From assembly GCA_012728095.1 (NCBI GenBank), contig JAAYFU010000026.1, forward strand, positions 1 through 42,572: 42,572 bases of DNA, written 5' to 3'. Source of the stretch: Clostridiaceae bacterium (GTDB taxonomy: Bacteria; Bacillota; Clostridia; DSM-8532). This document shows, one piece after another, positions 1 through 9,358 of this stretch. The position numbers and the translations under genes are program-made. The first letter of the stretch is position 1. Each line of letters starts with the position of its first letter. A model generated the notes under the pieces. That model was given only the letters and a program-made list of their open reading frames with translations. It did not search any database and was not told the origin of the DNA.

Positions 1-144
1 CCATGACATTTCGTACACTGTTCAATTTTCAATGTCCACTTCTGCCGTACTCCCTTTTCCGGCTCCCTGTCCCGCTTTCAGCCTCTCTCTCAACCTCAGC
101 GGAGACAGCTTTTATATCTTACCATCGTTGCTCGATATTGTCAA
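1..144 (-). promoter_or_regulatory. Leftward promoter and leader, probably of an rRNA operon
   Basis: On the minus strand a consensus -35 TTGACA (139-144) and a -10 TAAGAT (116-121) are separated by exactly 17 bp. A second -10-like TATAAT lies upstream at 197-202 with a poor -35. The leader that follows is G-rich and ends with a stretch containing TTGAAAATTGAACAGTG, which resembles rRNA operon leaders of Clostridia. An rRNA operon downstream of gyrA is known from Bacillus subtilis (rrnO), so the position fits. The rRNA genes themselves would lie left of the window, so the identity of the transcript is inferred. Confidence 0.55.
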
Positions 145-221
145 GAACTTTTTCAATTATTTTTTTCATTCTTTTTCGCATAATTCGTTCTTGTGAATTA
201 TACCGGACAACGGATTTTTAG

Positions 222-626
222 TTTAACATCATATTAACTTCATGTCAAGCCTGTTTTCGACATTTTTTATTGTCATTTTTAAGCATTTCATGCGATATGA
301 TAAAATTCAAACCTTATATTATAGTAATTTTTATAGAAGGAATTGAATATTAATTTTTAAAAAATATTATTCATGCAAAGCAATCGAGCATTTTCTGTTG
401 AGATTTTTATGTTTTAATATATGGACTCTGAAAATCGAATAAAATATAAAAGATAAAATATAATGCTATTTTTATTGATTTGTTAAGTTATAAACTACCA
501 GAATAAGTCTGGCATTTTTCAATACATTGTTTTATAATAAACTTATATTTTTTTTATTTAAAAATAATTGATAAATATTTGTCAATTATTTACCCCCCCT
601 AATATATTTATTTAATTGATTTCAAA
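222..626. other. AT-rich non-coding stretch downstream of gyrA
   Basis: I see no credible open reading frame here on either strand. It holds a small hairpin (CCAGA/TCTGG, 498-512, followed by a short T-run) and an inverted repeat AATAATTGA/TCAATTATT (563-590) with a 10-base loop. Next to the latter is a run of seven C residues. No function can be assigned. Confidence 0.5.
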
Positions 627-665
627 GGGTATCTTGTTTTTCAAGATACCCCTCTTTTTTTATTT
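627..665 (+). terminator. Strong rho-independent terminator facing right
   Basis: A perfect 10-bp stem GGGTATCTTG / CAAGATACCC with a TTTTT loop (627-651) is followed by CTC and a long T-run on the plus strand. On the minus strand the hairpin is followed by TTTGAAATC, not a U-tract, so it is a proper terminator only for rightward transcription. No rightward gene is visible to its left. It may also slow leftward gyrA transcripts. Confidence 0.65.
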
Positions 666-741
666 TTTTATTTTTTTATTTTTTTTATTTCTTTATTCCT
701 TATATAAATATGCTCTTGTCTAATAACATGTTCTTTCCGGT

Positions 742-3264
742 TTAATTGTCATTTTCCTCATTAGTTTTATTCTCCGCATCTTCCGCATTGTTTTCATTGT
801 TTTCTTCTGCGGGAATTCTTGTTAACGATACTACTTTGTTGTCTTCGGAGGTACGCATTAAAGTAACCCCTTGTGTGACCCGGCTTAGAACACTTATGTC
901 GCTTACAGGCATTCTTATTATCGTACCGTCTGTTGATATAAGAAGTAAGTCATCATCCTCGGAAACTGACATTGCGCCAACAAGCGGTCCGGTCTTTTCT
1001 GTAACCCGGTATGTTAAAACACCTTTACCACCGCGGTTTTGTACCTTGTACTCATCCAAATCGGTTCTTTTCCCGAAGCCGTTGGCGGTTACCACAAGCA
1101 GTGTAGTATTTTCAAAATAAGGAACCATTGATATGACCTTATCATCTTCATCCAGCCGTATGCCCATTACGCCCATCGATGTTCTGCCCATAGGCCTTAC
1201 ATCTTTTTCGCTGAAGCGTATAGCCATTCCTTTTTCAGTCACAAGAATAATATCATAGGTACCGTCGGTTAAACGGGTTCCTATAAGCTCGTCCCCTTCT
1301 TTCAGGGTTATCGCGGCAATACCGCTCTTACGTATATTCTCATATTGCTCCAGGGGGGTCTTTTTAATCATACCCTGCTTGGTGGCCATGATAAGATACA
1401 TATTCTTTTCATCGCCATGGATTTTAATTGTTGCCGTAACTTTCTCGTCACTATCCAACTGAAGAAGGTTAACAATAGCTGTTCCCCGCGCGTGCCGCCC
1501 TGCCTCGGGAATTTCCCAGGCCCGCAGTTTATATACATTTCCCTTGCTTGTAAAGAACAGCAGATATCTATGGGTAGAAGTAATAAATAAATCTGTCGCA
1601 AAGTCATCTTCTCGGGTAGTAAGTCCCGTAATGCCTTTGCCTCCGCGTTTCTGGCTCTTATAGGTATCAATAGGAGTTCTCTTAATATAACCGTACCTGG
1701 TAAGAGTAACTACTACATCTTCATCTTTGATGAGATCCTCCATATCTATTTCAGTCTCATCATACGTTATCCGTGTTCTTCTTTCATCACCGTACTTACT
1801 CTTTATTTCAAGAAGTTCTTCACTGATTATTTTGTGAACAAGTTCGGGCTTTGAAAGGACATCCTTATAATATGCAATCTTTTCAAGCAGTTCCTGATAT
1901 TCCTGCTCCAGTTTTTCCCGTTCAAGACCTGTCAGTCTTCCAAGCCTCATATCCACTATTGCCTGGGCTTGTTTTTCGCTGAAACCGAAGCGTTCCATAA
2001 GCCTTTCTTTGGCTAAAGCCTCGGTTCTTGAGCTTCTGATAATATTAATTACTTCATCAATATTGTCATGTGCGATCTTTAATCCTTCTAAAATATGAGC
2101 TCTGGCTTCTGCTCTTTCAAGATCGTATCTTGTTCTGCGGCGGATTACATCCTCCTGATGAAGCACATAGTATTTAATAAATTCTTTAAGATTCAGTACC
2201 TTTGGCTCAAATTTCCCTTCCGGAGACTGCACAAGAGCCAGCATGTTTGCGCTGAAGGAATCCTGAAGCTGTGTATACTTATAGAGCTGATTTAAGATAA
2301 CGCTGGCATTTGCATCCCTTTTAAGCTCTATAATTATACGCATGCCTTCCCTGTCGGACTCATCCCTTAAATCAGAAATTCCTTCTATTCTTTTATCCTT
2401 AACCAAATCGGCTATTTTTTCTATGAGACGCGCTTTATTAACCTGATACGGAAGCTCAGTAATAACTATTCTCTGACGGTTGTTTCCAAAAGACTCAATT
2501 TCAGCAACTCCACGAACCACAATTCTTCCTTTTCCGGTTTTATATGCGTCATGTATGCCGCTTTTCCCGATGATAATACCGCCCGTGGGAAAATCAGGGC
2601 CTTTTATAATTTCAGTCAACTCGTCGATTGTTATATCAGGGTTCTCTATATATTTAATAATTCCGTCTATAACTTCGGAAAGGTTATGCGGTGGGATATT
2701 GGTTGCCATGCCTACGGCAATACCCGAAGAACCGTTAACCAAAAGATTCGGGAATCTTGAAGGCAATACCACCGGTTCGATTTCATGCTCATCGAAATTA
2801 GGCTTAAAATCCACCGTATCCTTGTTTAAATCCCTGAGCATCTCCATAGCTATTTTAGTAAGCCTTGCTTCCGTATAACGCATGGCTGCCGGAGGATCCC
2901 CGTCTATGGAGCCAAAATTGCCATGTCCATCCACTAAAGGATATCTTAATGAGAAATCCTGCGCCAGACGCACAATACTGTCATATACGGCTGCATCGCC
3001 ATGGGGATGGTACTTACCTAAAACTTCACCGACCGTTGTCGCACACTTTCTGTATGCTCTATCGGGGGTAAAGTTCAGTTGATTCATGGCATAAAGGATT
3101 CTTCTGTGCACCGGCTTTAAGCCGTCTCTTACATCTGGAAGTGCCCGGTCTACGATTACGCTCATGGCATAATCGATAAAAGATTGTTTCATCTCTGTTT
3201 CAATATCAACCGGTATTATACGATTAGCATGTGGATTTTCTCTGTTCCCGCCGTATTCGGACAT
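742..3264 (-). CDS. gyrA: DNA gyrase subunit A
   Basis: This is the breakage-reunion subunit of gyrase (A2B2), which introduces negative supercoils. The 840 residues match the family length. The catalytic Tyr is Tyr130 in [10 protein letters not shown]. The quinolone-determining region reads [13 protein letters not shown], so the position of E. coli Ser83 is Ala91. The C-terminal pinwheel domain carries the GyrA box QKRGGKG and ends in an acidic Asn/Glu-rich tail. The gene lies left of the origin and is transcribed away from it, about 13.5 kb from gyrB, whereas in many Firmicutes gyrA follows gyrB directly. A terminator at 3364-3392 separates it from noc, so it probably has its own promoter. 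Confidence 0.98.
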   Translation of the reverse strand: MSEYGGNRENPHANRIIPVDIETEMKQSFIDYAMSVIVDRALPDVRDGLKPVHRRILYAMNQLNFTPDRAYRKCATTVGEVLGKYHPHGDAAVYDSIVRLAQDFSLRYPLVDGHGNFGSIDGDPPAAMRYTEARLTKIAMEMLRDLNKDTVDFKPNFDEHEIEPVVLPSRFPNLLVNGSSGIAVGMATNIPPHNLSEVIDGIIKYIENPDITIDELTEIIKGPDFPTGGIIIGKSGIHDAYKTGKGRIVVRGVAEIESFGNNRQRIVITELPYQVNKARLIEKIADLVKDKRIEGISDLRDESDREGMRIIIELKRDANASVILNQLYKYTQLQDSFSANMLALVQSPEGKFEPKVLNLKEFIKYYVLHQEDVIRRRTRYDLERAEARAHILEGLKIAHDNIDEVINIIRSSRTEALAKERLMERFGFSEKQAQAIVDMRLGRLTGLEREKLEQEYQELLEKIAYYKDVLSKPELVHKIISEELLEIKSKYGDERRTRITYDETEIDMEDLIKDEDVVVTLTRYGYIKRTPIDTYKSQKRGGKGITGLTTREDDFATDLFITSTHRYLLFFTSKGNVYKLRAWEIPEAGRHARGTAIVNLLQLDSDEKVTATIKIHGDEKNMYLIMATKQGMIKKTPLEQYENIRKSGIAAITLKEGDELIGTRLTDGTYDIILVTEKGMAIRFSEKDVRPMGRTSMGVMGIRLDEDDKVISMVPYFENTTLLVVTANGFGKRTDLDEYKVQNRGGKGVLTYRVTEKTGPLVGAMSVSEDDDLLLISTDGTIIRMPVSDISVLSRVTQGVTLMRTSEDNKVVSLTRIPAEENNENNAEDAENKTNEENDN

Positions 3265-3287
3265 TTATGATGCTTCCTTTCATTTCC

Positions 3288-3305
3288 ATACAATAAATAT
3301 TGTAT
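3288..3305. promoter_or_regulatory. Perfect 18-bp palindrome in the gyrA leader
   Basis: ATACAATA-AA-TATTGTAT is a perfect inverted repeat with 8-bp arms, 24 bp upstream of the gyrA start codon. It could be an operator or overlap a -10 element (TACAAT on the minus strand). No convincing -35 is visible. The function is unknown. Confidence 0.4.
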
Positions 3306-3363
3306 CCAATTTTTTAAGCGTAGTATATTTATTTTAATAAACATTTTGTTTTATGTCCATCTT

Positions 3364-3392
3364 AAAAAAAGACCTGCTTTTAAGGCAGGTCT
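3364..3392 (-). terminator. Intrinsic terminator of noc
   Basis: On the minus strand the stem AGACCTGC / GCAGGTCT with a 7-base loop is followed by seven T residues. It lies 50 bp downstream of the noc stop codon and upstream of gyrA. Confidence 0.8.
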
Positions 3393-3441
3393 AATTCGGA
3401 GATCGTTATATCCTGTTATTGCTAAACTCCTTTATAGAGTT

Positions 3442-4314
3442 TTATTGGGCTTTTTTGAGAGTTTCTTTTTTAGGTATGCGCACTATAAATTCCAAAAAAT
3501 CTCCCCGGTCAATCTGGGCTGCACGCGCATTTACTCCTGATCTTTTCATGGTATCTATTGCCTGACGAATTGTGTTTACAAAAATTCTTATATCTTTTAT
3601 TGACTTAGTTACGCGACCTTTAGATTCTTCTGTTTTCCCCTGATTGCAATATTTCTCCAAAGCCTTCTGAACAAGCTCCTCTGTCTTTCTGACATTCAAG
3701 CCCTTTTCAACAACTTTTTGCAGCACTTTTAATTGAATCTGCTCGTCTTCTATTTTTAACAGGGCTCTTGCATGTCTTTCGGTAAGACCATTATCGGTAA
3801 GTATTTTCTTTATCATTGGTGACAATCTAAGTATTCTAATCTTGTTGGCGATTGTTGATTGGCTTTTCCCAATTTTTTGCGCAAGTTCTTCTTGGGTCAG
3901 TCCGTGCTCCTTGATTAAATTCCTGTAGCCTTCTGCTTCCTCAAGATAACCTAAATCTTCCCTTTGGAGGTTTTCTATCAGCGCCATAATAGCCGAATCG
4001 TCTTCACCGACATCGACAATTATAGCCGGAACCTCCTTTAAGCCGGCCATAGCAGCTGCCCTAAGTCTTCTTTCCCCCGCAACAAGTTCATAATGAGAGT
4101 TATTCACCTTTCTGACGTTAATTGGTTGAATAACACCATATTGCTGTATTGATTGACACAGCTCATCCAAAGAAGAATTGTCAAACTTCTTTCTGGGTTG
4201 ATAAGGATTTGGCCTGATCAAATCAATAGGAATCATGGTTATCTTTTTCTCATCTGATTTCTTTTCTTCGTATTTCTTTTCTAACCCAGGAAATCTTATT
4301 TTCGTTGCAATCAT
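3442..4314 (-). CDS. noc: ParB-family nucleoid occlusion protein Noc-like
   Basis: This 290-residue ParB/Spo0J-family DNA-binding protein has the order typical of the group: a basic N-terminus (1-26), the ParB motifs PNPYQPR (36-42), GERRLRAA (80-87) and ENLQRED (114-120), and a helix-turn-helix at about 139-165 (TQEELAQKIGKSQSTIANK). It is distinct from the second ParB at 21709, which starts with the Spo0J-type MKKGLGRGLEALIS. The position next to rsmG and mnmG is that of Bacillus noc (yyaA). Noc binds specific sites and blocks division over the nucleoid. No site resembling the Bacillus Noc consensus (ATTTCCCGGGAAAT) was seen in the window. The basic N-terminus could serve membrane targeting, as inference. 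Confidence 0.85.
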   Translation of the reverse strand: MIATKIRFPGLEKKYEEKKSDEKKITMIPIDLIRPNPYQPRKKFDNSSLDELCQSIQQYGVIQPINVRKVNNSHYELVAGERRLRAAAMAGLKEVPAIIVDVGEDDSAIMALIENLQREDLGYLEEAEGYRNLIKEHGLTQEELAQKIGKSQSTIANKIRILRLSPMIKKILTDNGLTERHARALLKIEDEQIQLKVLQKVVEKGLNVRKTEELVQKALEKYCNQGKTEESKGRVTKSIKDIRIFVNTIRQAIDTMKRSGVNARAAQIDRGDFLEFIVRIPKKETLKKAQ

Positions 4315-4453
4315 AGGGCACCTTTCCTTTCATTCTCTTTTGTGTATCAAAATATCTTACCATTATTAAAAAATTTCGCCCTTTGATTGCATCTTCCTTT
4401 TTTTATTCTGAATTAAATATCGCACAAACCCTTATATAATGAGAGTTTTGAAT

Positions 4454-5179
4454 TCATTTAATAGGTTTTTTTGTCGGAATTCCACATTTTCTGGGGTAAT
4501 TTGTCGGAGTATGTCTACATTTTCTTACTTTTATTAAGCATCTTTCAATATTACTATAAGGAAGAGTAAAATAATTAACATCTTCTATTTCCCCGCCCAA
4601 TACATCCAAAGCTTTCCCGGATTCCTTCAGTTCCTCCTTGCCGTCAGGTCCTTTCATTGCGATAAAGATTCCTCCGACTTTAACAAGAGGCAGACAATAC
4701 TCTAAAAGAACCGGAAGGTTGGCTACCGCTCTGGCTGTAGCATAATCAAAGCTCTCTCTGTATTTTGGGTCGGCTCCGAAATTTTCGGCTCTGCTGTGAA
4801 CAGTGAGTATATCCTCCAACATTAAATAATTACATACTTCATTTAGGAAATTGATTCTTTTGGCAAGGGAATCCAATAAGGTCACTTTCAGGTTTTCCCT
4901 TGTTATTTTTAATGGTATACCCGGAAAACCCGCTCCCGTTCCTACATCTACCAGCGATATTGTCTCATTTGGTATAAGCCCCGCAATTGAAAGTGAATCT
5001 AAAAAATGCTTAATAACAATATCTTCCGGGTCCGTGATAGCTGTAAGGTTAATTTTTTCATTCCACTCAATCAACAGCCTGGCGTACTGGGAGAATTTTT
5101 CTGTTTGTTCATTTGAAAGTACTATGTTATATTCTTTTGCACCTTTTATTAGCAGTTCTATATTTTTATCGCTCAACAT
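4454..5179 (-). CDS. rsmG: 16S rRNA (guanine527-N7)-methyltransferase
   Basis: RsmG (GidB) methylates G527 of 16S rRNA using S-adenosylmethionine. The 241 residues match the family. The SAM-binding motif I is VDVGTGAGFPGIP (about 77-89), and the C-terminus ends in the typical basic YPRKCGIPTKKPIK. AAAGGA lies upstream of the ATG. The gene follows mnmG in the usual mnmE-mnmG-rsmG-noc order. Here it is separated from mnmG by about 230 bp of repeat sequence instead of the usual short gap. Confidence 0.96.
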   Translation of the reverse strand: MLSDKNIELLIKGAKEYNIVLSNEQTEKFSQYARLLIEWNEKINLTAITDPEDIVIKHFLDSLSIAGLIPNETISLVDVGTGAGFPGIPLKITRENLKVTLLDSLAKRINFLNEVCNYLMLEDILTVHSRAENFGADPKYRESFDYATARAVANLPVLLEYCLPLVKVGGIFIAMKGPDGKEELKESGKALDVLGGEIEDVNYFTLPYSNIERCLIKVRKCRHTPTNYPRKCGIPTKKPIK

Positions 5180-5205
5180 AAATTATGCAATCCTTTCAGA
5201 TCCTT

Positions 5206-5380
5206 TGTGTCTTCCTGAGCGGAGCACAGCGGTATAATCTAAATTGTCATCCTGAGCAGAGCACCGCGGAGTCGAAGGATCTTGCGTAAATGTCATTCTG
5301 AATGAACGAAGCTAAGTGAAGAATCTTTAAGAATCTTCGCTGACGCTCAGAATGACACGAAGGTGCGCTCAGAATAACAT
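5206..5380. repeat. Dispersed palindromic repeat block 1 (rsmG-mnmG gap)
   Basis: The block contains a partial and a fuller copy of the B-type unit (CATCCTGAGC...GTCGAAGGATCTT). These are followed by an inverted pair of A-type units (TGTCATTCTGA...GAAGAATCTT facing AAGAATCTTCGC...CTCAGAATGACA) that can fold into a long hairpin. A decayed fragment closes the block. There is no coding signal. Confidence 0.85.
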
Positions 5381-5408
5381 GTAAGGTTGACCACATGTCT
5401 TCTTGCCG

Positions 5409-7286
5409 CTAGCTCTTTCTCTTCCGGCTTTCTAAATATACTAAAAGCACCGCAATATCGGCGGGTGATACTCCCGAGATTCTTGAAGCTTGTCCGAGGG
5501 ATACAGGCTTTATTGAGCTGAGTTTTTGTTTAGCTTCCGAACTTAAGCCATGAATACTTGCATAATCAATATCATCGGGCAAATGCCTTTCCTCCATCCG
5601 CTTAAACTGTTCAATCTGATTCATTTGCCGCTTCAGGTATCCCTCGTATTTAATACTTATTGAAACCTGCTCTATTACTTCCTTCGGAAGATCGGCTCCC
5701 TGGCCGATTTCATTAAGATAATGATACTCTATTTCCGGCCTTTTTAAAAGATCATACAGTTTTATTCCTGTAACGATCCTGGTGCTGCCGTGTCTTTCCA
5801 GGAAATCATTAATTCTGTCGTTTGCCGGAAGTATGGTATCCTGCAACCGTTTTATTTCTTCCTCAATCAGGCGTTTTTTAACCAGAAACCGTTTGTATCG
5901 CTCCGGGGACACCAGGCCGATTTCATATCCTATAGGAGTCAGTCTTAAATCGGCATTATCCTGCCTTAAATAAAGCCTGTATTCGGCACGGGATGTCATC
6001 ATACGATAAGGTTCCCTGGTTCCTTTTGTAACCAAATCATCAATCAAAACGCCTATATAGGCCTGCGAACGGTCTAATATCAATGGTTCCCGGTTTTGGA
6101 GTTTCAATGCCGCATTAATGCCTGCCATAATGCCCTGGGCCGCCGCTTCCTCGTATCCGGAACTGCCGTTGATCTGCCCGGCAAAAAACAAACCTTCTAT
6201 TCCCTTTATCTCCAATGATAATTTCAACTGGGTAGGATTTATACAATCATATTCAATTGCATAGGCCGGTCTCATTATCTGGGCATTTTCCAGGCCCGGC
6301 AATGATCTGACCATTTTTATCTGCACATCTTCCGGCATGCTGGTGCTCATTCCCTGAAGATATACTTCCTTTGTTCCCAGTCCCATTGGTTCGATAAAAA
6401 CCTGGTGGCTTTCTTTATCAGCAAATCGTACCACCTTATCTTCAATGGACGGGCAATATCTGGGTCCTATTCCTTTGATTTCGCCGCTATACAAGGGTGA
6501 TCTGTGAAGATTTTCCCGGATGATCCTATGAGTTTCAGCCGTAGTATGGGTCATATAACAAGGTACCTGTTCAATATTGAGTTCTCCTGTCATGAAAGAA
6601 AAGGGAATTATTTCTTCATCACCCGGCTGTTCAATCAGTTTTGAATAGTCTATGCTGCGCTCATTTATCCGTGGAGGTGTTCCGGTTTTAAAGCGCATCA
6701 GTTCAATACCCAGTCCTTTTAAGCTGTCCGACAGCCTGTTTGCGGGTAAAAGTCCGTCAGGACCGCTGCTTATTTTACTTTCGCCTATGATTATGCTTCC
6801 TTTTAGATAAGTGCCGGTGGTTAAAATAAGAGCCTGGCAATAGTATACTGTACCTGTATGGACACGTATTCCTTTTATTTTTCCTGCTTCACATAAAACG
6901 TCGGTAACTTCTGCCTGTTTTATTTCCAGGTTTTCCTGCTTTTCCAGTACATGCTTCATATAAGTGCTGTATGCCCGCCTGTCGATCTGCGCTCTTAAAG
7001 AATATACGGCAGGACCTTTTCCTCTGTTGAGGATTTTAGACTGTATTAAATTGGCGTCTGCCGCAATACCCATTTGGCCGCCTAACGCATCGATTTCTCT
7101 TACCAGCTGTCCTTTCGCTGTTCCTCCAATATTGGGATTGCAAGGCATATTCGCGATATTGTCAAGATTCAAAGTAAATATTGCCGTTCTGAAACCCATC
7201 CGAGCAGTGGCCAAAGCCGCCTCACAGCCTGCATGACCCGCCCCTACAACAATTACATCGTATTCTCCTCCGATAAAATCACTCAT
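5409..7286 (-). CDS. mnmG: tRNA uridine-5-carboxymethylaminomethyl synthesis enzyme MnmG
   Basis: This is the FAD-dependent partner of MnmE; together they modify the wobble uridine of several tRNAs. The FAD-binding motif [10 protein letters not shown] is at about residues 15-24, and the family signatures [18 protein letters not shown] and GYEEAAAQG are present. The start at 7286 ([10 protein letters not shown]) is chosen because AAGGTGAT lies just upstream. An in-frame GTG three codons earlier lacks a site. The resulting length, 625 residues, is typical. Repeat blocks flank the gene on both sides. Confidence 0.97.
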   Translation of the reverse strand: MSDFIGGEYDVIVVGAGHAGCEAALATARMGFRTAIFTLNLDNIANMPCNPNIGGTAKGQLVREIDALGGQMGIAADANLIQSKILNRGKGPAVYSLRAQIDRRAYSTYMKHVLEKQENLEIKQAEVTDVLCEAGKIKGIRVHTGTVYYCQALILTTGTYLKGSIIIGESKISSGPDGLLPANRLSDSLKGLGIELMRFKTGTPPRINERSIDYSKLIEQPGDEEIIPFSFMTGELNIEQVPCYMTHTTAETHRIIRENLHRSPLYSGEIKGIGPRYCPSIEDKVVRFADKESHQVFIEPMGLGTKEVYLQGMSTSMPEDVQIKMVRSLPGLENAQIMRPAYAIEYDCINPTQLKLSLEIKGIEGLFFAGQINGSSGYEEAAAQGIMAGINAALKLQNREPLILDRSQAYIGVLIDDLVTKGTREPYRMMTSRAEYRLYLRQDNADLRLTPIGYEIGLVSPERYKRFLVKKRLIEEEIKRLQDTILPANDRINDFLERHGSTRIVTGIKLYDLLKRPEIEYHYLNEIGQGADLPKEVIEQVSISIKYEGYLKRQMNQIEQFKRMEERHLPDDIDYASIHGLSSEAKQKLSSIKPVSLGQASRISGVSPADIAVLLVYLESRKRKS

Positions 7287-7334
7287 ATATATCACCTTGA
7301 TTATTTCCGTTTATCATGTTTACTGAGCCTCTTC

Positions 7335-7704
7335 TGTCATTTTGAACATTCCCTTTTGTCATACCGAGTATTTCCTTCTGTCATTCTGAGCATTTCCTTT
7401 TGTAATTCTGAGCGCCCCTCCTTCCCATGTCATTCTGAGCGCCCCCCCTCCCCATGTCATTCTGAGCGTCAGCGAAGAATCTTCTGCGTCAACGTATATA
7501 AGATCCTTCGACTCCGCTTACGCTCCACTCAGGATGACGGTTTAAGGATGTTACGCTCCACTCAGGATGACGGTTTAAGGATGTTACGCTCCGCTCAGGA
7601 TGACGGTTATAGAGTGCCGCGCTCCGCTCAGATCACACTTGAGGAGGTACACAATACCCAGAATGACAATCTCAGTGTCATTCCGAGCGTAGCGAAGAAT
7701 CTTT
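7335..7704. repeat. Dispersed palindromic repeat block 2 (mnmG-mnmE gap)
   Basis: This is the largest block. Head units starting TGTCAT or TGTAAT lie at 7335, 7357, 7379 and 7401 (exact 22-bp pitch), then at 7428 and 7455 (27-bp pitch). Only the last one carries the tail GAAGAATCTT. Next comes an inverted B-type unit (GATCCTTCGACTCC...), followed by a 33-bp tandem repeat (7518-7550, 7551-7583, 7584-7616, plus a partial copy). An A-type unit ends at 7704. The segment 7705-7816 before mnmE contains AGAACCGTCCCC, a motif I associate with other Firmicute intergenic repeats, and no gene. Confidence 0.85.
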
Positions 7705-7816
7705 TGTTTACTTGTAAGGTCCTACAGCTTTTAATTAATCAGCTAAGGTTGTATTTGGGAACGTTATGTTCCTAAATATTTAACAGAAGAACCGTCCCCC
7801 ATGTTATATTCACGTT

Positions 7817-9196
7817 CTATTTTCCAAGACAAAATCTTGAGAAAATCGCGTTTATAACATCTTCATCAGCATGGTGACCGGTTATTTTCCCCAATTCCTC
7901 AAGCCCTGCTTTAAGATCCAGGGCCACCATATCCAGTGTCATTTTCGATACGCTTGCCTTATAAGCCGACTCCAGGTATTCTTTCGCTTTTTTCAGCTGG
8001 CTTTCATGTCTGGCGTTTGTTATTAAAACCTGGTTATCAATATCCTGCCTGTTTTCAGTCGCAAATCCTAAAATACGCTCCTCCAGCTCATCTATTCCCT
8101 TATCTTCTGAAACCGACATCAGGATTGCATCGGGATATAAATTAAGTGTTTCATCGATCAGTTGCCTGTCACTTACGAGATCGGTTTTGTTTAAGCACAA
8201 TATATAAGGCTTGTTTTCCATTAAAACTTTATTAAGCAGCTCATGATCCCCTGCGGTAAAACCTTGGGAAACATCTATTAACAGTATTACCAGGTCTGCA
8301 TCCGAAATGGCTTTTATACTTCTTTCCACGCCCTGTTGTTCAACCTGGTCAGAAGTCTCCCTTACACCTGCTGTATCCACAAGTTTAACAGGTATGCCCT
8401 TTATATTCACATATTCTTCAATAGTGTCCCGTGTAGTACCCGGGATATCGGTTACTATCGATCGATTCTTCCTGGTAAGCCTGTTCATCAAAGAAGATTT
8501 ACCCACGTTGGGTCTGCCGGCAATAACTATTTCCATGCCTTCTCTTAAGAGTTTTCCATAGTGGAAGCTTTTTATCAGATTATCAATTTCAATTACTATT
8601 GACGCGGTTTCTTTACCGGCCTGGGCAAGGGTGATTTCCTCGGCATCATACTCGGGATAGTCAAGATTAACCTCTATATCTGAAAGGAGAGTTATAATTC
8701 TCTCTCTTATTTCGTTGAGCTTATTGGACACCGACCCCTCAAGCTGTTTTACTGCGACTCTTGATACTCTTTGAGTCCTGGCCTGGATAATATCCATTAC
8801 GGCTTCAGCCTGGGACAGGTCTATCCTGCCGTTTAAAAAGGCCCTTTTCGTAAATTCCCCCGGCTCTGCCGGTCTGGCTCCGTTACTGTAAAGCAGGCTC
8901 AATAATGCTGATGCAATGGTATAGCCGCCATGGCTGGAAATTTCCACTACATCCTCACGGGTATAAGTGCGGGGAGCCTCCATTTTAATAAGAAGGACCT
9001 CGTCAATTACTTCGCCGGTCTGGTTTGATATGATTTTTCCGTATTGAATTGTATGAGATTTTTGTTCCAGTACCGAATGTTTACCCTTAAAAATCTTATC
9101 CGCTATCGAAAATGCTTCTGGTCCGCTTAACCGGATTACCGAGATCCCTGCATTCCCGACAGCTGTAGAAACACCTGCTATAGTATCGTTGATCAT
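7817..9196 (-). CDS. mnmE: tRNA modification GTPase MnmE
   Basis: MnmE (TrmE) is a potassium-activated GTPase that works with MnmG at wobble uridine 34. The N-terminal formyl-THF-binding domain starts DTIAGVST. The G domain carries G1 GRPNVGKS (about 227-234) and G4 NKTD. The protein ends in CLGK, which holds the conserved C-terminal Cys. The start at 9196 (MINDTIAG) matches the family N-terminus; the in-frame TTG six codons upstream is too close to its AGGAG. The length is 459 residues. Confidence 0.97.
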   Translation of the reverse strand: MINDTIAGVSTAVGNAGISVIRLSGPEAFSIADKIFKGKHSVLEQKSHTIQYGKIISNQTGEVIDEVLLIKMEAPRTYTREDVVEISSHGGYTIASALLSLLYSNGARPAEPGEFTKRAFLNGRIDLSQAEAVMDIIQARTQRVSRVAVKQLEGSVSNKLNEIRERIITLLSDIEVNLDYPEYDAEEITLAQAGKETASIVIEIDNLIKSFHYGKLLREGMEIVIAGRPNVGKSSLMNRLTRKNRSIVTDIPGTTRDTIEEYVNIKGIPVKLVDTAGVRETSDQVEQQGVERSIKAISDADLVILLIDVSQGFTAGDHELLNKVLMENKPYILCLNKTDLVSDRQLIDETLNLYPDAILMSVSEDKGIDELEERILGFATENRQDIDNQVLITNARHESQLKKAKEYLESAYKASVSKMTLDMVALDLKAGLEELGKITGHHADEDVINAIFSRFCLGK

Positions 9197-9251
9197 ATTG
9201 TCCTGTCTTTCCAACTCCTGTCATATCAAGTTTTTTATAAAATGAATTATT

Positions 9252-9347
9252 AAAGGGCTGCCTCAAACTCATTGTTATTCTTTTCGCCGTGAAAAATTAT
9301 CTTATGGCACAAGAATAACGTTTATTTTATTTCGAGACAACCCCTTT
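9252..9347. repeat. 96-bp imperfect inverted-repeat element between jag and mnmE
   Basis: The outer ends AAAGGGCTGCCTC and (reverse complement) AAAGGGGTTGTCTC are near-identical, and inner arms GTTATTCTT / AAGAATAAC pair perfectly. The whole segment can fold into one hairpin. The GGG-TGTCTC type ends resemble ends of small non-autonomous elements. It may also act as the jag terminator. Confidence 0.5.
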
Positions 9348-9358
9348 ATTCTCTATGA

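Noticed and set aside
3442-4314. Noc target sites in the window
   Set aside because: No match to the Bacillus Noc consensus with a central CCCGGG was found. The CCCGGG occurrences near 8438 and 20905 lack the flanking symmetry.
7335-7704. CRISPR array suggested by regularly spaced short repeats
   Set aside because: Units are imperfect, 22-33 bp pitch with 9-10 base spacers that are themselves similar, and no cas gene is present. This fits a dispersed palindromic repeat family.
7233-7775. Rightward 180-codon open frame over repeat block 2
   Set aside because: Its translation is made of repeat-derived strings such as CHSERQRR and RSTQDD. It has no ribosome-binding site and no family resemblance.
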